Positions 50,501 through 59,500 of a stretch of 64,000 nucleotides of DNA are shown piece by piece. Position numbers and translations under genes: made by a program. Location of the stretch: assembly GCA_022457155.1 (NCBI GenBank), contig JAJGOT010000288.1, positions 615,001-679,000 of the forward strand, read 5' to 3'. The notes below the pieces were generated by a model. The model had not been told where the DNA came from. It saw only the letters and a list, made by a program, of their open reading frames with translations, and ran no database searches. This DNA comes from Cladopsammia gracilis. Taxonomy: Eukaryota > Cnidaria > Anthozoa > Scleractinia > Dendrophylliidae. The stretch's first letter is position 1; each line of letters begins with the position of its first letter.

Positions 50501-53500
50501 GAGCGAGAAGCTAGCTGTAAATAAAATCATTTTCTGATAAAAATCTCCTTGACTAACAATACACCAACAAAAATTACCCTTAAGGTGCACAGATGGAAAC
50601 ATACCAATCACTGACTTGAGTCTCAATAGCCAATAACATCATGGCAAAACTGACCAATGACAGTAACAACAAGACCTTAATGCCATCAACTGATGGTTTA
50701 CAGTTCACATGACTTTAAAAAATGGCTTCACTCAGATTGTTGAAACATAAGTCATTGTCAACAACAACAGTTCTTTTGAGATCTACACTAACCTGGACGA
50801 TCACACTCAAACTACTCATACTCCTGTTCAAAACGTTCAGTTACAATGCATTTCTCCTTTATTGTTGCTTAGGATTAATCTTTCCAGTTTCAAGTTGCAA
50901 TTATATTGTTCATATGAATGTGAATATATGAAAATCATGGTAAAAATGACTAATAGCTCCCCAAAAACATGTCGGCCGACAGTCGACCAACAGTCGGCCG
51001 ACAAACGGCCAACAGTCGGCCGACAGACGACCAACAGTCGGCCCACAGACGACCAACAGTCGGCCGACAGACGACCAACAGTCGGCCGACAGACGACCAA
51101 CAGTCGGCCGACAGACGACCAACAGTCGGCCGGGGTCGGCCGACAAACGGCCAACAGTCGGCCGACAAACGGCCAACAGTCGGCCGACAAACGGCCGACA
51201 GTCGGCCGACTGTTTATAGGCAGGTCTGAGGTAAAAGTGTCGCCTGACAGTTGGCCGACAGTTGGCCGTTTGTTGGCCGACTGTCGGTCACCTGTCGGTT
51301 ACCTGTTGGCTATCTGTCGGTAAGTTGACATCAAGCTGTGGGTTAACCCATCATCGTTCGTAAGGAAACTGTTTTTGTCCGCCATGTTTGTTTTCAGTCC
51401 CAATCTCCTTTAGGAGCCACCAAATAAAATAAAAGTTTTTGACCAATGCATTTAAGTAATTTACTTTTTATTGTCCCTCATAACTAGAATAGAATATAAT
51501 ATCTCTTCTTTCTTTCTTGGTGACCTCAAAACCTGCGGTTAAACTGAGGTAAAAATGATGTGAGAATCACGATACACATTAAGTATACATAAATGACGAG
51601 CGAAATTGACCAGGCTTGCAATGCACTGTTGGGCGATTCGGACTCGTGATCTAAACCGACCTTTACTGTGTGGTTTTGTTTATGTTTTAACTTAACAAGG
51701 TAAGACAAGTGACTTAATTTCAGTGTTTATTGAATTTTGTTCAATAAAGCCTGGCTATTTGTATGAGTTAGTCATCTGTCGGTAAACTGTTGGTGAACTG
51801 TCGGCCGACTGTTGGCTGTTTGTTGGCCGACTGTTGGTCGTCTGTCGGACGACATGTTTTTGGGGGAGCTATTAGTCATTTTTACCAAAATCATATATTT
51901 GAACTGTGGATAAACATGAGTGAAATTTGTGATCCTCGCAGTGTGCTCTCAACTTAAGCAGTGGATAGAGCATTGCACCGCTATCGCAAGGTCATGGTTT
52001 CGAATCCCGTTCAAGCCTGAATTTTTTCAGGTTGCTTTTTCAACTGCTTAAGTTGAGAGCACACTGCAAGGATCACAAATTTCACTCATTGTTCATGCTG
52101 ATCGATTTGTGATACCGCAAGACAATGCAATGACTAATTGTTATTTAAGAATTGGGTCTGGTTGTGTTTATTGTAGTGGCCAGATGGTTGCTTTTTAGAC
52201 TGCGGATTAATACTGTTAGCTCAAATTTAGTTCACAGTTACAATTCAGCAAGGTTTGGTGGTCAATGCCACTGGATGCAGCCCTATCTGGTAGATAGTTG
52301 CTCTACATTTAAACCAGTTTGTAGCTAACAGGAAGGTCATTAAAATAGTGGCTATTATAGGGCAGTTTTCAATCGAGTGTTAGAAGTAATTTCGTAGTTG
52401 CTTTGGATTTGCATTGCCTTGCTTTCTGATTGGCTAAATAATCTTGCGGCACTTTCTCAACCAATCACAGCTAAAACCGAAACTGACTTGTGACTTGCCT
52501 GCACACGTTTTCCTGCATTTGGTGCTGGTTGCGTGTTTTTGCTTCGTGTTCTGATTGGTTCATTGGATTGTCTGCATGTGCTGTGATTGGCCAGAGAAGT
52601 AACTTTGATTTTGGTTTTACGACACTCAATTGGAAACTGCTGTAACAGTCTGAGTTGATCAAGACCGTACTGATGGATAATAAGCTGCCATGCAGTACTG
52701 GACTAAATCTTGCTGTTCTATATTTCATTAATGATGAAGTCGCATACCTGCACAGATGCTTCTAGTCACTAAGTTGGGCATTGAGGCCACATTGGTTGTG
52801 GGCATTTTTCCCTTGATTTACCAAACAAAAGGTAAAGTGCCCAACGTAGTGGGTACAAGCATACCTTATGCACATTTGTGCAGATACAAGCATACCTTAT
52901 GCACATTTGTGCAGGTACAAGCATACCTTATGCACATTTGTGCAGATACAAACATACCTTATGCACATAAATTTGTGCAGATACAAGCATACCTTATGCA
53001 CATTTGTGCAGATACAAGCATACCTTATGCACATTTGTGCTGATACATGAATACCTTATGCACATTTTTGTTGGTATTTGACACTTTCACTCTTAGCCAC
53101 ATCCACAAATATCGCACTTATTAATGATGGTCCGTTTGGTTGTAATATGTTTTTCAGTAGCAGAGAAGCAAGTTGTGCAGAAAAAGCCGCAAAAAGTCCG
53201 CAAGAAGTTTCATTTTTTTGTGTATTCTCCTGAACATGACAGAGAATGTGATGCAGTCAAGGTAATTTCTTCACTAGTAAAATGCCTGAACTCTCAGTGA
53301 GTCCTTGTTGTTTGACTGGATTGAGTGTCTGACTGGTTATCGAGAGTCATGGGTTTTATTCCCATGTGGGACTCTTTGTACCCGCGCTCATGATGTATGA
53401 TCTCACTTTTATCTTGTTATTTCTTTCCAAACTAAAAGTTCACCATCTTATGTTATTAATCATATTAATAACAACATTCTTGATTTTGATTGGTCATCCA

Positions 53501-56500
53501 TGCACCTATTTCTTACATAATCGGTGTGCGGTCACATGGGTGTCCAATTACAGTTATCCAATCACAACTTTTTTTTGTCATTGCATCAATCAGTTGCATG
53601 TAAATAGGTTTTCCTCCTACTTTCAAACTGATAGAAAATGTGCTAGATGTTTTGAGTAAACTATAGCTTGTTTATTCAGTTAATTTGTTTATATATCTGC
53701 CAGAGAGAATTTTAATAAACTATTAATTTTACTATTGCTATTATTATTATTATTATTATTATTATTACAAGTGAAACCGAAAATAATATATATAAAATTT
53801 AATAAATCATACCTGTAGACTGTAGACATACAAGTGAAAAACATTTTATAAGTTCCACTACTCAGATTATCAATCACAACAGTTAGTTCCTAGGAGACAA
53901 TATCAGTCAATCAAAATCGCCACAATTAATTTTGTTCCCAACTAATTCCCGCAAACAATTTTGGATGCTACATGGTATTTACAGATTAATGACATGTGAA
54001 ATTTAAACCTGCAGTCTATTGTTTTAACTGCACAAAGCCAAGGCTTGTAGAAGCAGTGATTACATTGATCTGATTTCGTGACCGTTTTGGGGATTTCAAA
54101 ATACTCCTTTTTGGATTAAAACCACTGTTAACTTAAAAAAACACAGTGCATATATCACATGCATTTTAAGATTTGGTTACTTTCATGTAATGTGTGGTGT
54201 GGTATTTGCAACTCTGTTCAATAGTTTGTTGTCTCCTGCATTCATCTTCTCTCTTCACCTGTAAATAAAAGAGTTGGTCAGTCATCATGAATGAATTTTC
54301 ATATACACATTATCATCATTTCATAGGTATAATTAGCACTCACAATTGACTAATCTCTCATCTGACCTTGTAGCTCAGTTGAAGAGAATTTAAACCAGGA
54401 ACACAAAGATCACATGTCTTTGAATACCATCCATGCCCGAAATTTGTTTCTTCTGGCTCTAATTGCAACTACTTCAGTTGCTGTCTTACTACAATGATCT
54501 CATTTCCTTCATCAATCTCCTTCCTTTACCATTGCTCGCCATCCTCACTTTCTTTTTCTTTCTTGTTTGAGTTGCTTTGGTTTTGTCAAGTGCTGTTTTA
54601 TGAGACAAAATCGTTACAAAAGAAATGTTAATTTCAGTTTTCTCAAATCGTTGCATCGTTTTAAACATTCAATCAACCCAACGATTATGTTTATAAAATC
54701 GGGAGTACAAACCACTTCAGGGGATCGGTAAAATCATAATTATTAATTTGTTTTTCTCTCTTTTTTTTCAAGAATTATATGTTGAAAGCAGGAGGAATAT
54801 TAGTGGATATCAAGGATGCTGTGTGTTTGGAGGACACGTTTCGAGAACTAAGAGTGTTGATCAGACGAAAACACTTACCATCAGTACACAGGTAAACCAA
54901 CTTTTCTAGTAGCACAGGGTTCTCACTCTCGGCTATGCTCCTCCAGACACACAAATGAAGTGTTTTTATTATAAATGAAACTAATAGAACAAAACAAGGG
55001 ACAGTTCATATTATTATCTTAACACTTTGAGCACTAATATCAAAATTTAAATTCTCATTTCTTGTCCCTATACATTTCCTAAAGAAGTAGTGGAGAGAAA
55101 TTGTTTATAAATCAAGAGAATTCATCTTGTGCGATCATGTCCTTAATTCTCATTACCTTTTTGATTGATAATACATTAATATTACAAGGAGAAATTTGAT
55201 GCTGATCACTCTTGGGGCTTAAAGGGTTAACTAACAAACTGTTTTTCTTTAGGTTGGCGAATTTGTACCAGCTGAAGATGGCATCCTCTGTCAAGTTTGC
55301 ACTGTTTAATACTCTCACTGGTATGTTTTGAACTTGTGAATATGCAAAGTGTTAAACCAGTTATGGCAGGTGGGGAAAAATATGCAAAGTTTGGAGGGAG
55401 GGAAGGGTGGGGAGTTAAACGCAGAGGGGGTGGGCGGGGGTAGATGGAGCAAATCGCATAGGAAAAGGGAGGATCCAAAGGTTGGTCAGTATTTACAAGT
55501 TGGCTTGTAGGAGCCTTCGATTTTCAGATTTCTGAACACCGTAAATTTCATGACAATGTGTTGTTTCAGAAAATATCCATACCCCCCTCACCACCAAACA
55601 TGAAATGTATTAGAGTGGTTTTCAATTGAGTATCAAAAGTAATTTCGCAATTGGTCAGGTTTTGCATTGCTACGCTTTGTGATTGGCTAAAAAATCTCGC
55701 GTCACTTTCTCAACCAATCAGAAGTAAAAGCCAAAAGCATTCGTGACTTGCCCTACGTGTTTTCCCGCGCTTGAGGCCGGCTATCTGTATTGCTTTGAGC
55801 TCTGATTGGTTCATTGGATTGTCTGCGAGTTCTATGATTGGTCAGAGTAATTACTTTGGTTTGGGGTTTACGACACCAAAATGATAACTGTTTTTGCTTG
55901 CACTGCAGATGTGATAGAGGGAAGCCGTTCGTACGAGAACATTTTTGTTTCTGGCGGTGCCTTGCTTGTTGATGATATAATTCTGAAAACCATTGACATT
56001 GGTAATACTGTTTTACTATTTAAACGTTTTCTTTCTACTTATATTGTTGAGTTCGTTTGTCCTGGAAGCCGCACTTGGTTTTGACAAAGAGTTTTGTATT
56101 TGCAGATCATCTGGATGGATTGTTACGCTACCTGAAGGAACAGAGCTTGGCGCATCAGAAGTTTGTCTGGGTCTTGAACATCAGTAGAAATGGATACAAA
56201 AGGCTGTCTATGAACAGGTAGGGGAATTTAAGCCCTAAGAATGCCAACTGACACATGATGTCATAACTTGGCAAATATTTGGTAGATTTGTATGAATTTT
56301 TGTCACCAAAATTGTCTTGTAAGGATATGCTCATTGAAAGCATAAAATGTGCCTTCTCCTATTTATGATGTAGTTGACCACCCCTATAACTTTTGGATTT
56401 TTTTTTCTGAGTACATCCATAGTCTAAGACATGTGCCACATTAATCTATGCACTGAGAGCTGCAAAATAAGGCATAGATGGTTTTCACTCACGTGACCTT

Positions 56501-59500
56501 CAGTCCTGTGGGACTCAAATGACAAAGGCCATGGCGGCCATGTTGGTGCACATAACAAAAGAAGTTCATTAAAATTCTTTTGTAGGTGTGCACCAACATG
56601 GCCGCCGTGACGTAACGTGAAAACCACCTGAACGTAACGTAACGTGACGTAACGTGACGTAACGTGAAAACCACCTGTAGTTTAGTATACCTGTAGTATA
56701 AAATTAGTACAACATTTAAGGTTTTTATTTTTGTTTTAAACTCACTTCTATGAAAGCCACAACTTCCTTCATAAATGCTGATCTGATTTATGAAATACCT
56801 TCATGAATAGCTTTCAAATGGTATATTATACATGGGAGCACAGTTTGTATTTATCAATTTGAAAAAAAAAAGTCATTTGCCATAGGGGTTCAAGGGTTAA
56901 TCCTTCGACTTCTAATAATGACCAAATTTAAAATCTTCTAAATCCACTTAACCTTGAAAACAGTACCATATGAAAATACAAGGATTTCTCAAACTGCGGA
57001 AAAAACTTGTGAAGACACATGTGAAGATATCTACATTATCTTCACTGTGAGGAGTAAAGATATCAGTATCTTCACGTTTGCTGCCAGGTTTGCCCTTATT
57101 AAATGGCAAACAAGCTAAAATGTGTTGGTCTTCAATCGAGACATGTTCAGATTTACTCGGCAATCTTCGGAAGCGATCGGCAACGTTCGTACAACCACAG
57201 GACTGTAGCTTTCATTTGAGTGGATGCACTGAAGGGTTTCATTCGTGAGTACTGATAGACGCAAAAGTTAGAACTTCATTATACAACTCAAGGTTTGTCC
57301 GGTAAGGTTTTTGTTGCACTCTTTCCCTACTACTGATGTGTTGTTTTTGTGTTGATTTGTTTGTTGTCTTTAACAGACCTCAAACGAAAAGGGACTCCAA
57401 GGTGCTGGTAAGTAGAACCTTGAATTTTATTTTCCTATTTAAGGAAAGGAAAAACAAACATTTAATGCAATTTTGTTTGCACTTATAATTTTGTTTTAAG
57501 TTAATCAATATTTTCCCTGTAGAATCTTCTTCGGCGGTACAGAGACGAAGGCTTTATCACAGTCCTTCCAAAGGTAAAATATTTGATATTTGAATTAAGG
57601 TCGTTGAAGCTTTCAATAGCGTTGATTACGACCCTCTTAAATGATAGTTGTTAGCAATGGTTTACTCACAGGCGTTTACAAGTAGAACCTCGTCAATCCA
57701 CCGTAGGAAAAACGATGGCGGCTGTTCATTTTACCACAATACCTTGTGGACCTAACACAGCACATAAGGCACAAAGAAAGCCAAATTTTACAATATTTGT
57801 TCCAGTACTAAGGACAATGTGTAGACTAGGTTTGAAGATTTTATAACTTTTCGTTACAGTTTTATGAACGTTGTTAAGGTTTTTGTGCGCTAAGAATTAT
57901 GGGTAACTACCAGTCGCCATCTTTTTTCCTACCGTGGATTGACCCCTCTCATATTCAATAAGAATGTCGTTAGACAAGTTTCTTTTTTCCTTATCAGGGT
58001 TATGTCACAGAAGGTATTCCCGCCACTCAGCGGTATCTGCAAACTTCACTCAAGCTGCAGATTGAACTCATGTCTGTCTACAGACACATAATTCTACTGT
58101 CAGGTGTGCCGACACTCTCTCTCTTTCTTTCCAGTCGTTATATTGGCTTTTCTAAAACACCAGTAACAGTCATTTCATACCGTTACTTTTTGTCTTTACC
58201 AACAGATATGGACAAAAGCAGAGTAGAGGTGCCATGGTTCTTGGAGCGAGGGGTGAGTTCAATGAAATCTTTGTGCCTTGTAAATGTAGATGCATGTTAT
58301 TTTACAACATTGCAGAACACAGCGCGGCGTTAGATATCTAATTTGAAAGCATGTGATCCATTAACATTGACTGGATAAGCCTGTTATATCCAAGAACTTT
58401 TAGGCAAACCAGCTGAAACCTGTGCTAAATGATTCAAATAAAAACAAGTCACGCAGCAATTTCGCCTCTTGTTCCAATTTTCATTGGGTTGGAAAATCAA
58501 GGAAACGTAGCTTTTTAACCACTGGTTCTTTAATTGCCGTTTGAAAGGCTGGAAGCATACACCTTATTCATAAATGGCGGCCGATTTATTATTCTTTCGT
58601 ATTTATTTTAATTAGCCTCACTAGCCTCGTTAGCATGTGCAAAATTCAAAAGAACTTATACTCTAAAATGAGGCTAGTGAGGCTAATTAAAATAAATACA
58701 AAAGAATAATAAATCGGCCGCCATTTATGAATAAGGTGTAAACACAACGGGGAGGATGGGAAGTCACGTCACATTACAAAGCGCTACTCGCTAGGGTAGG
58801 GTCACAGATGTCTCATTTCCTTTGCTGCCAATTGGGGCTGTGACAAACTGAGTAATTTTGATCACTGTCGGTAATAATAAGATGCAAGTTAAAAATAATT
58901 TTTCGTTTCTATTTATTATAGATCGGAGTCATGAATGTCGAACAATTCTTGACCACATTCGCAGGGTAAGCTTTTACTTGTTTGTTCGTATTCGTTTAGC
59001 TGGCGATTGGCTGGCTCTTCGCGAAAAGAAGATCGCTGATGACGTGACGTTACGCAGTTACCCAGTTCTTACGTGCTTCTGATTGAGTAGCGGTATTGCG
59101 TGGTGAAATCACGGTGATGACGTAACGTTACGCAGTTACCCAATTCTTACGTGCTACTGATTGGTCAAAAGTAGCATTGCGTGGTGACGTCACGCTGATG
59201 ATGTCATTACGCAGTTACTCGGTTTTTACTTGCTTCTGATTGGTTAGAAGCAGCACTGCGTGGTTACGTCACTCTAATGACGTAACGTTACATAGTTACC
59301 CAGTTCTTCGACTTCTTGATTCAAATAATGGAGTATAACTATCGATAACTCTTCTCTTATAAAATCTCGTTTACAGGGAAAACGAAGCAAAGAATCTGCT
59401 TATTAGACAGCCGCAAGTGCCTTGTAATCAGGAAGCTTCCATGAAGGAATCTTGTACAGTGCTGGATTGTTTCACTCCAGAAGGTAAATTTGATTTTATT

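Larger units (their letters stand above)
48062..53157 (+). other. TASOR intron 22, 5.1 kb
   Basis: Holds a pogo-type MITE inside a satellite array, an 8-bp-duplication element with terminal minisatellites, a tRNA-like foldback, a MITE and a 31-bp tandem repeat. The stretch 49900-50900 shows only short simple repeats, including (AGT)n near 50454. No gene seen. Confidence 0.7.

Noticed and set aside
50837..51323. Overlapping frames rich in RPT/VGR repeats on both strands
   Set aside because: Generated by the 22-bp tandem array of the 948-bp element.
51940..52030. Functional tRNA gene
   Set aside because: Box-like motifs are present but the acceptor stem does not pair and the sequence lies within a foldback element.
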